Source: Apilactobacillus kunkeei DSM 12361 = ATCC 700308 (GTDB lineage Bacteria; Bacillota; Bacilli; Lactobacillales; Lactobacillaceae). Taken from it: a stretch of 64,000 bases of DNA. Position numbers and translations under genes: made by a program. The number at the start of each line of letters is the position of its first letter. Positions within the stretch are counted from its first letter, which is position 1. Positions 1-7,590 of this stretch are shown here, one piece after another. The notes beneath the pieces are model-generated. The model did not search any database and was not told where the DNA came from. It was given only the letters and a program-made list of their open reading frames with translations. The DNA is taken from NCBI RefSeq assembly GCF_001281265.1, contig NZ_JXDB01000005.1, forward strand, positions 1 to 64,000. The letters are read 5' to 3'.

Positions 1-15
1 AGGAAGTCGCCGCGC
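1..15 (+). rRNA. rrf: 3' end of 5S rRNA (partial)
   Basis: The first 15 bases (AGGAAGTCGCCGCGC) resemble the conserved 3' terminus of lactobacillar 5S rRNA, whose last stretch is of the form GTAGGAcGTCGCCgCGC. The following tRNAs also fit the usual rRNA operon tail (16S-23S-5S-tRNA). The rest lies outside the window, so this is an inference from a short tail and the exact end is approximate. Confidence 0.6.
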
Positions 16-20
16 GTTAT

Positions 21-93
21 TCCGAATTAGCTCAGTTGGTAGAGCACCTGACTGTTAATCAGGTTGTCGTCAGTTCGAGTCTGACATTCGGAG
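21..93 (+). tRNA. tRNA-Asn (anticodon GTT)
   Basis: A complete 73-nt cloverleaf. The acceptor arms TCCGAAT (21-27) and ATTCGGA (86-92) pair, the discriminator is G93, the D arm is GCTC...GAGC, the anticodon loop is CTGTTAA with GTT, and the T loop is TTCGAGT. CCA is not encoded. It starts 5 bases after the presumed 5S end and is probably co-transcribed with the rRNA operon. Confidence 0.97.
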
Positions 94-98
94 TATAA

Positions 99-131
99 AA
101 AGGTGCTAACACTTGTTAGCACCTTTCTTGT
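99..131 (+). terminator. Intrinsic terminator after tRNA-Asn
   Basis: A 12-bp perfect stem, AAAGGTGCTAAC (99-110) with GTTAGCACCTTT (115-126), has a 4-nt loop and is followed by a T-rich tract. It would end the rRNA/tRNA-Asn transcript, leaving tRNA-Thr to depend on read-through or its own promoter. Confidence 0.85.
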
Positions 132-154
132 ATATTAAACTATATATAGTATTT

Positions 155-227
155 GCCGGCTTAGCTCAGTTGGTAGAGCATCGGTATCGTAAACCGGCGG
201 TCACAGGTTCAAGTCCTGCAGCCGGCA
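155..227 (+). tRNA. tRNA-Thr (anticodon CGT)
   Basis: A complete 73-nt cloverleaf. The acceptor GCCGGCT (155-161) pairs with AGCCGGC (220-226), the discriminator is A227, the D arm is GCTCAGTTGGTAGAGC, and the anticodon loop ATCGTAA gives CGT, reading the ACG codon. The T loop is TTCAAGT. CCA is not encoded. Confidence 0.97.
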
Positions 228-228
228 T

Positions 229-265
229 AAAAAAACTAGGATGACTACATCCTAGTTTTTTTATT
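229..265 (+). terminator. Intrinsic terminator after tRNA-Thr
   Basis: The stem AAAAACTAGGATG (231-243) pairs with CATCCTAGTTTTT (248-260) over a 4-nt loop, and a run of T follows. It closes the 5S/tRNA unit. Confidence 0.9.
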
Positions 266-289
266 TTCATATGATTAATTTTGGGCAAA

Positions 290-318
290 TTGATAAAATT
301 TTAATCAGAGAGTATAAT
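290..318 (+). promoter_or_regulatory. Sigma-A promoter of dtpT
   Basis: -35 TTGATA (290-295), 17-bp spacer, -10 TATAAT (313-318), about 45 bases before the gene start. It is the only good match between the tRNA-Thr terminator and dtpT. Confidence 0.75.
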
Positions 319-363
319 TAGTTAACGTTGCGATGATTTTTTTATTGTTTGGAGGAGTATTAA

Positions 364-1974
364 TTGGATAAAGTTGATAATGATAATCAATCAAAGGGCC
401 TAATTTCATTAACATTAACTGAATCATTAGAACGATTTAGTTACTATGGTATGCAAGCAATCCTTTTGTACTATATGTATTATTCATTTGGCAGGGGTGG
501 CCTTGGTTTCAAGCCTTCTACTGCTGCATCATTGTTTGCAATCTATGGATCACTTAGTTATCTATCCGCAGCATGTGGAGGATATGTTAGTGACAGAATT
601 CTGGGAGGAAAAAGGACGGTTTCTCTTGGGGCCATTTTAATTATTTTGGGTCAGTTAATCTTAACGATTCCACTTCATAATACAATTTGGTTATTATTTA
701 TATCTCTTGTATTTTTGACAGTGGGGACTGGATTACTAAAGCCAACAATAACGACAATGGTTGGAAACTTATACGATGAACAATATAATACCAGGGCATA
801 TCGTTTTACTATTTTCCTCTCTGGAATTAATATTGGGGCTTTTTTAGCGCCAATCATCATTGGTTATATCGGTGTACACGTTAATTTCCATCTTGGATTT
901 TTAATTGGTGCGATTGCTATGTCAATCGGACTGGCTATCTTTGAACGACATACGAAAGACTATAACCAAAACAATAGTATTTATACTTTAAATCCAATTG
1001 AACCTTACGAAATTAAAAAGCTACTTGATCGAGTTATTTTATTCGTCGTTTCCATATCATTAGTGTTCCTACTAATGTATGTTTTTGATGCATTTAATCT
1101 AGAAAACATTATTACACTATTAAGTGCAATAACTATTGTTATTCCATTTATTTACTTCTTTGTGATTATTAGTAGTAACCACACTAGTCAAAAAGAAAGA
1201 AAAGGAATGGTAGTATACTTAATTCTATTCATTTGTGCATCTTTCTTTTGGGGAGTAGAGGAACAAGGACCAATTGTTTTAGCAATGATGGCTAGTGGAA
1301 GTACAGACAATGATTTCTATGTATGGAAATATGCTGTATTAGCATTCTTTATTATTGCCTCATTGATAATCGGTTACTTAGTACAAAAAAAGAGTAATAG
1401 TGCTTTATTAAAGATATTTACTGCTGCAATTCTATTGTTCTTTATTTTTCTAGGTATTTTCCATGATGGCGACTTCCATGTTCATATTTCAAGAACTTGG
1501 TACCAAGCAATTAATCCATTATTTATATTAATTTTTACGCCATTATTCGCTAAATACTGGCATCATAAAGAAAGTAATGCTTTAAAGTCATTTCCACTAG
1601 GAGTTCTCTTAGCAAGCATAGGATGTTTAATTTTATTTATACCAATCAAATTCTTGGCGGGAACTGAAGTTAATCCACTATGGATCTTAGCAACAGTTGG
1701 AATGGTTTGTTTAGGAGAAATGCTAATTTCTCCAGTTGGGCTATCAGTGACTTACCGGTTAGCGCCTAAGAATTTCCTTTCGCAAATGATGGGGGTATGG
1801 TATCTATCGGCAGCTACTGGTCAGGCCATTAACTCTCAAGTAGTGAAATATTTCTCTATAGATAATGTTAACTACTTCTTGGTACTAGGAAGCATTGGAA
1901 TTGCTTTATCCATTGTGATGGTAATTTTATTACATCAAGTTCTACGCGATTTACACATCAGTAGAAAAAATTAA
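364..1974 (+). CDS. dtpT: Proton-dependent di/tripeptide transporter (POT family)
   Basis: This is a proton-coupled importer of di- and tripeptides in the cytoplasmic membrane. It is 536 residues long with about 12-14 hydrophobic segments, close to the size of characterised lactic acid bacteria DtpT. The POT hallmark ExxERFxYYG is present at residues 20-29, followed by the second signature region (GGYVSDRILGGKR). The start is TTG 364, chosen because GGAGGA at 351-356 lies 7 bases upstream and no in-frame ATG gives a full N-terminus. The gene is monocistronic with its own promoter. No clear hairpin terminator follows, so read-through towards the tRNA-Tyr promoter region is possible. Peptide import fits the peptidase gene pepC elsewhere in the window. 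Confidence 0.93.
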   Translation: MDKVDNDNQSKGLISLTLTESLERFSYYGMQAILLYYMYYSFGRGGLGFKPSTAASLFAIYGSLSYLSAACGGYVSDRILGGKRTVSLGAILIILGQLILTIPLHNTIWLLFISLVFLTVGTGLLKPTITTMVGNLYDEQYNTRAYRFTIFLSGINIGAFLAPIIIGYIGVHVNFHLGFLIGAIAMSIGLAIFERHTKDYNQNNSIYTLNPIEPYEIKKLLDRVILFVVSISLVFLLMYVFDAFNLENIITLLSAITIVIPFIYFFVIISSNHTSQKERKGMVVYLILFICASFFWGVEEQGPIVLAMMASGSTDNDFYVWKYAVLAFFIIASLIIGYLVQKKSNSALLKIFTAAILLFFIFLGIFHDGDFHVHISRTWYQAINPLFILIFTPLFAKYWHHKESNALKSFPLGVLLASIGCLILFIPIKFLAGTEVNPLWILATVGMVCLGEMLISPVGLSVTYRLAPKNFLSQMMGVWYLSAATGQAINSQVVKYFSIDNVNYFLVLGSIGIALSIVMVILLHQVLRDLHISRKN

Positions 1975-1988
1975 AAAAATACTTAAAA

Positions 1989-2072
1989 AGTGTTGACTTA
2001 AACTGCGATTTTCGATATTATATTATTTGTTGATTGGTTGAGACATATCAATGACATCGCAGTTTCAACACT
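1989..2072. repeat. Inverted repeat around promoter P1
   Basis: The left arm 1989-2009 (AGTGTTG...AAACTGCGAT) matches the reverse complement of the right arm 2056-2072 except for a 4-base insertion (ACTT region) in the left arm. The left arm carries the -35 box of P1 and 46 bases separate the arms. Only the right arm lies downstream of the predicted start, so it would act as DNA (operator-like or a rearrangement scar), not as an RNA hairpin of the P1 transcript. Confidence 0.6.
1993..2021 (+). promoter_or_regulatory. Upstream tRNA promoter copy (P1)
   Basis: -35 TTGACT (1993-1998), 17-bp spacer, -10 TATTAT (2016-2021). It is the upstream member of a tandemly duplicated promoter block in front of tRNA-Tyr; the sequence after the -10 (ATTATTTGTTGATT) is shared with P2. 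Confidence 0.75.
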
Positions 2073-2093
2073 TGCGATTAGGTAAAAAAGTCA

Positions 2094-2122
2094 TTGACAA
2101 GCATCTATGATTTTGATATTAT
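2094..2122 (+). promoter_or_regulatory. Main promoter of tRNA-Tyr/tRNA-Gln (P2)
   Basis: -35 TTGACA (2094-2099), 17-bp spacer, -10 TATTAT (2117-2122), a near-consensus promoter 32 bases ahead of tRNA-Tyr. It lies exactly 101 bp downstream of the equivalent elements of P1. Confidence 0.85.
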
Positions 2123-2153
2123 ATTTCTTGTTGATTACATTTTATATCTTTTC

Positions 2154-2236
2154 GGAGGGGTAGCGAAGTCTGGCTAAACGCGGCGGACTGTAAATCCGCT
2201 CCTTCGGGTTCGGTGGTTCGAATCCACTCCCCTCCA
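2154..2236 (+). tRNA. tRNA-Tyr (anticodon GTA)
   Basis: A class II tRNA of 83 nt. The acceptor GGAGGGG (2154-2160) pairs with CCCCTCC (2229-2235), the discriminator is A2236, the anticodon loop CTGTAAA holds GTA, and a long variable arm (CCGCTCCTTCGGGTTCGG region) is typical of bacterial tRNA-Tyr. CCA is not encoded. Confidence 0.97.
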
Positions 2237-2243
2237 TTTTTAT

Positions 2244-2315
2244 TGGGCTATAGCCAAGTGGTAAGGCAACGGGTTTTGATCCCGTGATGCGCTGGTTCGA
2301 ACCCAGCTAGCCCAA
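2244..2315 (+). tRNA. tRNA-Gln (anticodon TTG), copy 1
   Basis: A 72-nt cloverleaf. The acceptor TGGGCTA (2244-2250) pairs with TAGCCCA (2308-2314), the discriminator is A2315, and the anticodon is TTG. It is co-transcribed with tRNA-Tyr, 7 bases apart. It is identical to the tRNA at 11370-11441, including short flanks. Confidence 0.97.
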
Positions 2316-2322
2316 CTACTTG

Positions 2323-2358
2323 AAATGACTAACTTTTATAGTTAGTCATTTTTTTTAT
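2323..2358 (+). terminator. Intrinsic terminator of the Tyr-Gln tRNA unit
   Basis: The stem AAATGACTAAC (2323-2333) pairs with GTTAGTCATTT (2341-2351) over a 7-nt loop, followed by T7. Confidence 0.9.
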
Positions 2359-2399
2359 GTTATAATAAACACATCATTTTTTAAGTTATGGAGGTTGCT

Positions 2400-3176
2400 A
2401 TGAAAATAGGTTTTATTGGTGTCGGAGCAATGGCAAAGGCGATGATTAAAGGATATATCAATTCTGGTCAAGTTAATGCTAGCGATATATATGTACATGC
2501 TCCACATAAGGAAAAATATCTAGAATTCGCAAATGCTACAGGTATTAACTGTAGCAACAGTAATCAAGAAGTAGCAGCAAGCAGTGACTTGGTTATTTTG
2601 GCAACAGGTCCAAAACAAGTCGTTGATGCTTTAAAGGATGTTAGAGAAAACTTAAATGGTAAGATTCTGGCATCAATTGCATGGCAAATTTCATTAGAAC
2701 GTCTAGAAGAGTTAACTAGCTATGATTTACCAATCATTCGTTTAATTCCAAACGTCAACGTAGAAGTTAACGAAGGAATGTTAATTTATAAGGCTAACGA
2801 AAACCTAGTTGATCAAAGACTAACAGATATTGTTAAGAACTTAGAAACACTAGGTAAGATGATTGAAGTTGACGAAGACAAATTTGATGTATCAGGATCA
2901 TTAATGGGCTGTACTCCAGCATACGCTTATTTATTTGCGGACATCTTTAGCAGAAGCGCAGTTAACCATGGTTTAGACAAACGAACAGCAACTCAATTAG
3001 CAGCACAAGCTATTCTAGGATCAATGAAGATGATTGAAAAATCTGACAAGTCACCAAGTGATTTAATTGACGATGTTTGTTCTCCAGCCGGTGGAACTAT
3101 CAAAGGATTATTAGCATTGAAGAAGAGCGGTTTTGAAAAGGCCGTAATTGATTGTTTTGATGCAACGCAAGAATAG
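2400..3176 (+). CDS. proC: Pyrroline-5-carboxylate reductase
   Basis: It catalyses the last step of proline synthesis: NAD(P)H-dependent reduction of 1-pyrroline-5-carboxylate in the cytosol. The protein is 258 residues, normal for ProC. The Rossmann motif GVGAMA lies at residues 7-12 (GxGxxA) and the C-terminal family signature SPAGGT at about 228-233. I chose ATG 2400 over the in-frame ATG at 2388 because GGAGG (2391-2395) lies between them and serves 2400. A -10-like TATAAT (2361-2366) follows the tRNA terminator. No proA/proB lies nearby, so in this strain it may use precursor made elsewhere. A GntR regulator follows after 21 bases, so the two are probably one transcript. Confidence 0.93.
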   Translation: MKIGFIGVGAMAKAMIKGYINSGQVNASDIYVHAPHKEKYLEFANATGINCSNSNQEVAASSDLVILATGPKQVVDALKDVRENLNGKILASIAWQISLERLEELTSYDLPIIRLIPNVNVEVNEGMLIYKANENLVDQRLTDIVKNLETLGKMIEVDEDKFDVSGSLMGCTPAYAYLFADIFSRSAVNHGLDKRTATQLAAQAILGSMKMIEKSDKSPSDLIDDVCSPAGGTIKGLLALKKSGFEKAVIDCFDATQE

Positions 3177-3197
3177 TAATGAAGGGATAGTGAAATA

Positions 3198-3917
3198 ATG
3201 GCTTTGCCAATTTATATCCAAATTCATAATGAAATCAAAAAAAATATCGAAGAGGGTAAATGGAAACTAGGTAGTCGCATTCCATCAGAACGTCAACTAT
3301 CAACTGAATTTAACGTTAGTAGAATGACTTTAAGACAAGCCATTCAAACACTTGTTGATGAAGGGATCCTAGATCAACGTGTTGGTTCAGGTACATACGT
3401 TTCCAATGAAAAGGTTCAAGAAAAGATGTCTGGGGTGACCAGTTTTACTGACATCATGTTAGCGCAAGGAAAAATTCCTGCCAGTAAGACTATTTCATAT
3501 CACACACTAGAACCCTCACTAAGTGAAATCGAAAAGTTAAACATCTCTCAAAACGACAAGGTATTGAGAATGGAAAGAATTCGTTACGGTGATGGCGTGC
3601 CCATTTGTTTTGAAATCGCCACAGTTCCTGAAAAAATCATCGATGGTTTAAGTAAAGATGATGTGACCGATTCATTCTACGCATCATTGAAGGAAAAGAA
3701 GAACTTAGTACCAAAAGTATCAAGACAAAACGTTTCAGCAACACTCGCTTCCGAAAGAATTGCTGAATATCTAGATATTAAAAAGGGGGATGCCATTCTG
3801 TTACTAAGACAGGTGACATCACTACAAAACGGCCAGCCGTTTGAATACGTTCGTACTCAATACGTGGGCGAAAGATTTGAATTTTATTTAGATAGTAAAA
3901 AAAGTACATTCGACTAA
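3198..3917 (+). CDS. GntR-family (HutC subfamily) transcriptional regulator
   Basis: A DNA-binding repressor or activator of 239 residues. The winged helix-turn-helix occupies about residues 1-75 (IPSERQLSTEFNVSRMTLRQ is the recognition region). A UTRA ligand-binding domain covers about 90-235, which places it in the HutC branch, whose known ligands are sugars, amino-sugar phosphates or similar small metabolites; the ligand cannot be read from the sequence. It sits 21 bases after proC with RBS GAAGGG and probably shares its transcript, although HutC regulators of proline genes are not something I can cite. Its end overlaps a terminator shared with the convergent tagA-like gene. Confidence 0.88.
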   Translation: MALPIYIQIHNEIKKNIEEGKWKLGSRIPSERQLSTEFNVSRMTLRQAIQTLVDEGILDQRVGSGTYVSNEKVQEKMSGVTSFTDIMLAQGKIPASKTISYHTLEPSLSEIEKLNISQNDKVLRMERIRYGDGVPICFEIATVPEKIIDGLSKDDVTDSFYASLKEKKNLVPKVSRQNVSATLASERIAEYLDIKKGDAILLLRQVTSLQNGQPFEYVRTQYVGERFEFYLDSKKSTFD

Positions 3918-3938
3918 TGTCGATGTACTTTTTTATTT
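3896..3938. terminator. Bidirectional terminator between gntR and tagA-like genes
   Basis: AAAAGTACATTCGAC pairs with GTCGATGTACTTTT (one bulged T), flanked by A-run and T-run on opposite sides, so it can work for both convergent genes. The regulator's stop codon (3915-3917) lies in the loop. Confidence 0.85.
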
Positions 3939-4664
3939 TGCTTCATTCTTCTTTTGTTTCTTTACTAAACGGATGAATTTTGGCAATGCCAACATACGTT
4001 TGAAACGGGTAGGTTCCTTGATTAAACGGTATAACCATTCAATATGGTGATTGATCCAAAATTGTGGTGCACGTTGAACGTGACCGGATAAAACATCAAA
4101 GCTACCGCCCAACCCAATCCATAGACCATCGTTTACATGACGATATTTTTCGATGAAGTATTCTTGCTTAGGAAAACCTAGGGCAATAAATACCATATCA
4201 GGCTGATTTTGCTTGATTTCAGCGGCAATTTTATCACTATCAGTAAAGTAACCATCATGATAGCCAGAAACGATTAAATCTGGGTATTTTTGCGGAATAA
4301 TCTTCTTTAAATCTGCGATAACTTCTGGTTTGGCACCCAAAAAGTATGCTGATTTATGATTGTGATTACCCCAGCTTAATAAGTCTAATAAAATGTCGTA
4401 TCCGGTGATTCTTTCACTCATATCTGAACCTAAGATATTTGCACCCATAACGATACCAATTCCGTCGGCAACTAGGTAGTCAGATTTTTTAATTGTATCG
4501 GTGTATTTTTGATTTTTTAAAGCATGAACAACGATTTCTGGATTAGCAGTGACGACAAAAGTATTTTCACGATTGTCGATTCTTTGCTTGGTGTTTTCCA
4601 TGAAATCATTGAATGAACTGTTTAAAAAATCAAAACCTAAAATATTAACAGTTTTATTTTCCAT
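3933..4664 (-). CDS. tagA: WecG/TagA/CpsF family glycosyltransferase
   Basis: This is probably the N-acetylmannosaminyltransferase that adds ManNAc to GlcNAc-PP-undecaprenol, the second step of wall teichoic acid linkage-unit synthesis at the inner membrane face. It has 243 residues, matching the family. Motifs are TANPEIVVHA (39-48) and ADGIGIVMGA (66-75), the latter containing the conserved catalytic aspartate (D67). No signal peptide is present; the basic C-terminus (KKQKKNEAK) resembles the membrane-associating tail of the family. TagO, which makes its substrate, is encoded at 51665-52762. The symbol assumes a teichoic acid role; an exopolysaccharide role (CpsF/WecG type) is possible. It is divergent from pncB. 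Confidence 0.82.
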   Translation of the reverse strand: MENKTVNILGFDFLNSSFNDFMENTKQRIDNRENTFVVTANPEIVVHALKNQKYTDTIKKSDYLVADGIGIVMGANILGSDMSERITGYDILLDLLSWGNHNHKSAYFLGAKPEVIADLKKIIPQKYPDLIVSGYHDGYFTDSDKIAAEIKQNQPDMVFIALGFPKQEYFIEKYRHVNDGLWIGLGGSFDVLSGHVQRAPQFWINHHIEWLYRLIKEPTRFKRMLALPKFIRLVKKQKKNEAK

Positions 4665-4762
4665 TGCAATACCTTCAAATAAATTATTATGATTATTTCT
4701 TTAATTAATGATAAAATAAAAGACAATAAAATGCGACAAGTATTAGGAGGATTTCATAAAAA

Positions 4763-6235
4763 ATGTCAAATGAATTTGATAATTTAACATTACATACTGA
4801 TGCATATGAAATCAATATGATGCAAACTTACTTCCAAGCTGGTTTGCAAAATCGTCGAGCTGTATTCGAAGTTTACTTTAGAAAGATGCCATTCGAAAAT
4901 GGTTTTGCTATTTTTGCGGGATTGGAAAAAGTAATTAGCTATATTAAATATATCAACTTTACTGATGATGATATTGAGTTCTTACGTTCTCAAAACGAAT
5001 ATACCGAAGAATTTTTAGAATATCTTCGCAATTTTAAGTTTACTGGATCAATTCGTTCTTTGGTCGAAGGTGAATTGGTATTCAATAACGAACCAATGCT
5101 TCAAGTCGAAGGAAACGTTTGTGAATGCCAACTAGTTGAAACAGCAATCTTAAACATCGTTAACTATCAAACATTGATTGCCACTAAGGCTGCTAGAATC
5201 AGAATGGCAGCAGGGGATGACCCACTACTAGAATTTGGTAGTCGTCGAGCTCAAGAAACTGCTGCAGCCATCTGGGGAACCAGAGCTGCTTACATTGGTG
5301 GTTTCAACGCCACATCAAATGTCTTAGCAGGTAAAAACTTTAACATTCCAATTAGTGGAACTCATGCCCACTCATTAGTCGAACTATTCCAAGATGACTA
5401 CAAAGCCTTCAAGGCTTACGCACAAAGTCATCATGAATGTGTTTTCCTAGTAGATACTTTTGACACCTTAAAGAGTGGTGTTCCTAACGCCATCAAGGTT
5501 GCCAATGAAATGGGCGACAAGATTCATTTCGCCGGTGTTCGTATCGATTCTGGTGATATGGCATACCTATCAAAACGCGTCCGTGAAATGCTAGATGATG
5601 CAGGCTATCCAGATGCTAAGATTTTTGCCTCAAACGACTTGGATGAAAAGACCATCACTAGTTTAAAGATGCAAGATGCCAAGATTGATGTTTGGGGGAT
5701 TGGTACCAAACTAATTACCGCATTCGATCAACCAGCACTAGGTGCCGTTTACAAGATGGTATCTGTCGAAAATGATAATGGTGAAATGGTCGATACCATT
5801 AAGCTATCAAACAACGCCGAAAAGGTATCTACACCAGGTAAGAAGCAAGTATGGAGAATTACTGAACGCAAGGATGGTAAGTCAGAAGGAGATTACATCA
5901 CATTAGACGATGAAAATCCAAATGATGAAGACAGTCTATACATGTTCCATCCTCAATACACATACATTAACAAGACATTGACTGATTTTGATGCAAGACC
6001 TTTACTAAAGGACATCTACAAGGATGGTGCTTTAGTTTACGATCAACCGGAATTAGCCGATATCAAACAATATTCTGAAGATGTATTATCATCACTATGG
6101 CCTGAGTACAAACGTGAGTTAAACCCACAAGAATACCCAGTTGATTTATCAACAAAATGTTGGAACAACAAGATGAGCATTATTAAGGATGTTCACGATA
6201 AAATCAAAAATAAGCAAGACAAGGGTGAATTGTAA
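4763..6235 (+). CDS. pncB: Nicotinate phosphoribosyltransferase
   Basis: It converts nicotinate, PRPP and ATP to nicotinate mononucleotide, the entry step of NAD salvage (Preiss-Handler pathway). The 490 residues match the Gram-positive PncB type. The segment SGTHAHS (198-204) carries the family's conserved His region, and [10 protein letters not shown] and [12 protein letters not shown] form the phosphoribosyl-binding core. RBS AGGAGG (4745-4750) is rather far (12 bases) from ATG 4763. The stop codon overlaps the start of nadE (TAATG), indicating translational coupling. With no de novo NAD genes in view, the cell likely depends on nicotinate or nicotinamide uptake. Confidence 0.95.
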   Translation: MSNEFDNLTLHTDAYEINMMQTYFQAGLQNRRAVFEVYFRKMPFENGFAIFAGLEKVISYIKYINFTDDDIEFLRSQNEYTEEFLEYLRNFKFTGSIRSLVEGELVFNNEPMLQVEGNVCECQLVETAILNIVNYQTLIATKAARIRMAAGDDPLLEFGSRRAQETAAAIWGTRAAYIGGFNATSNVLAGKNFNIPISGTHAHSLVELFQDDYKAFKAYAQSHHECVFLVDTFDTLKSGVPNAIKVANEMGDKIHFAGVRIDSGDMAYLSKRVREMLDDAGYPDAKIFASNDLDEKTITSLKMQDAKIDVWGIGTKLITAFDQPALGAVYKMVSVENDNGEMVDTIKLSNNAEKVSTPGKKQVWRITERKDGKSEGDYITLDDENPNDEDSLYMFHPQYTYINKTLTDFDARPLLKDIYKDGALVYDQPELADIKQYSEDVLSSLWPEYKRELNPQEYPVDLSTKCWNNKMSIIKDVHDKIKNKQDKGEL

Positions 6236-7062
6236 TGAGAGAAAAGCAAGCAGAAATCATTGATGCATTAAAGGTAAAACCATCAATTGATCCAAAAGAA
6301 GAAATCAGAAATAGTGTTGACTTCCTAAAGAGTTACCTAAAGAAAAACACTTTCCTAAAAACTCTAGTTCTAGGGATTTCAGGTGGACAAGATTCTACTT
6401 TGACAGGTAAGTTAGCACAAATTGCCATTAACGAAATGCGCGAAGAAACTAATGACGATGAATACAAGTTTATCGCCGTTAGATTACCTTATGGAACTCA
6501 AGCTGATGAATCAGATGCAATGGACTCAATTGCTTTCATCGAAGCTGACAAGACTATTCGAGTAGATATTAAACCAGCTTCTGATGCTGCCGTTGCTTCG
6601 GTTGAAGCTGATGGAATGACAATTTCTGACTTTAACAAGGGTAACATCAAGGCAAGACAAAGAATGATTGCTCAATACGCAATCGCTGGTCAAACTCACG
6701 GTGCCGTTTTAGGAACCGACCATGCTGCTGAAGCTGTAACTGGTTTTTACACTAAGTTTGGTGACGGTGCTGCCGACATTACTCCACTATGGCGTTTAGA
6801 CAAACGACAAGGTAAGGCCATGTTAGCCGAATTAGATGCACCAAAGCATTTATACGAAAAGACTCCAACTGCTGATCTAGAAGATAACCGTCCAGCTTTA
6901 CCTGATGAAGTTGCTTTAGGTGTCACTTACGACGATATCGATAACTACCTAGAAGGCAGAGAAGTTTCAAAAGATGCTGCAGAAAAGATTGAAAACTGGT
7001 ATATTAAAACAGAACACAAACGTCATCTACCAATTACAATTTACGATGACTTCTGGAAGTAA
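6235..7062 (+). CDS. nadE: NH3-dependent NAD+ synthetase
   Basis: It amidates nicotinate adenine dinucleotide to NAD+ using ATP and ammonia, completing the pathway begun by pncB. It has 275 residues, the size of the ammonia-only bacterial enzyme, with no glutaminase domain. The N-type ATP pyrophosphatase P-loop SGGQDS is at residues 49-54, and the family stretches [19 protein letters not shown] and [12 protein letters not shown] are present. It overlaps the pncB stop by one base. The adenylyltransferase nadD is not in the window. Confidence 0.96.
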   Translation: MREKQAEIIDALKVKPSIDPKEEIRNSVDFLKSYLKKNTFLKTLVLGISGGQDSTLTGKLAQIAINEMREETNDDEYKFIAVRLPYGTQADESDAMDSIAFIEADKTIRVDIKPASDAAVASVEADGMTISDFNKGNIKARQRMIAQYAIAGQTHGAVLGTDHAAEAVTGFYTKFGDGAADITPLWRLDKRQGKAMLAELDAPKHLYEKTPTADLEDNRPALPDEVALGVTYDDIDNYLEGREVSKDAAEKIENWYIKTEHKRHLPITIYDDFWK

Positions 7063-7080
7063 GAAGGGAATTTTTGAATT

Positions 7081-7497
7081 ATGAAGAAAAACAAGATGGC
7101 AATCTATGCCCCATTTTTATCTGATTTAATCACTAACACTAACAAGGTTGGTGAGGAAATGAGTCATGATTACGATCCATTGGAAGAAGCCGTTGCTAAC
7201 AACGATTACACATCAATCGATTTGACAAGCACAAAGGATACTTTCCAAAAGGGTACTGATAAGTACAAAGAATTCTTATCACAACTTGATAACGTACAAG
7301 TTCCTGCCAAGGAATTAGGTCGTCACTCAATCCTAAAGGAAGCTTATGCTGACTACGTTAAGGGATGCCAAGACATGGTAGACAGTATCAAGGCTGACAC
7401 TATTGAAGCAGATGCTTTTAATGAAGCAGGTAAGCTACAACAAGATAGCATCGAACGAGTATTTAAGACAGCTCAAAAGATTATGATGTCAATGTAA
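7081..7497 (+). CDS. Unrecognised helical protein of the NAD operon
   Basis: I do not recognise this 138-residue protein. It is soluble, lacks a signal peptide, transmembrane segment and Cys-rich motif, and looks all-alpha with charged amphipathic stretches. The N-terminus is basic (MKKNKM) and the C-terminus is QKIMMSM. The start at ATG 7081 is supported by GAAGGGA (7063-7069). It lies 18 bases after nadE and before a strong terminator, so it is the last gene of a pncB-nadE transcript, which suggests but does not prove a link with NAD metabolism. Base composition and codon choice (AAG, CTA, GCT) match its neighbours, so it is not obviously acquired. Confidence 0.75.
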   Translation: MKKNKMAIYAPFLSDLITNTNKVGEEMSHDYDPLEEAVANNDYTSIDLTSTKDTFQKGTDKYKEFLSQLDNVQVPAKELGRHSILKEAYADYVKGCQDMVDSIKADTIEADAFNEAGKLQQDSIERVFKTAQKIMMSM

Positions 7498-7507
7498 TAA
7501 AAACAAA

Positions 7508-7543
7508 AGATAGTTGGTAAAAATTACCAACTATTTTTTTATC
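7508..7543 (+). terminator. Intrinsic terminator of the pncB-nadE operon
   Basis: ATAGTTGGTAA (7510-7520) pairs with TTACCAACTAT (7524-7534) over a short A loop, followed by T7. Confidence 0.9.
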
Positions 7544-7590
7544 TAAAAATGCAATGATATAATTAAAGACAAACTCAAATAAGAAATGAG

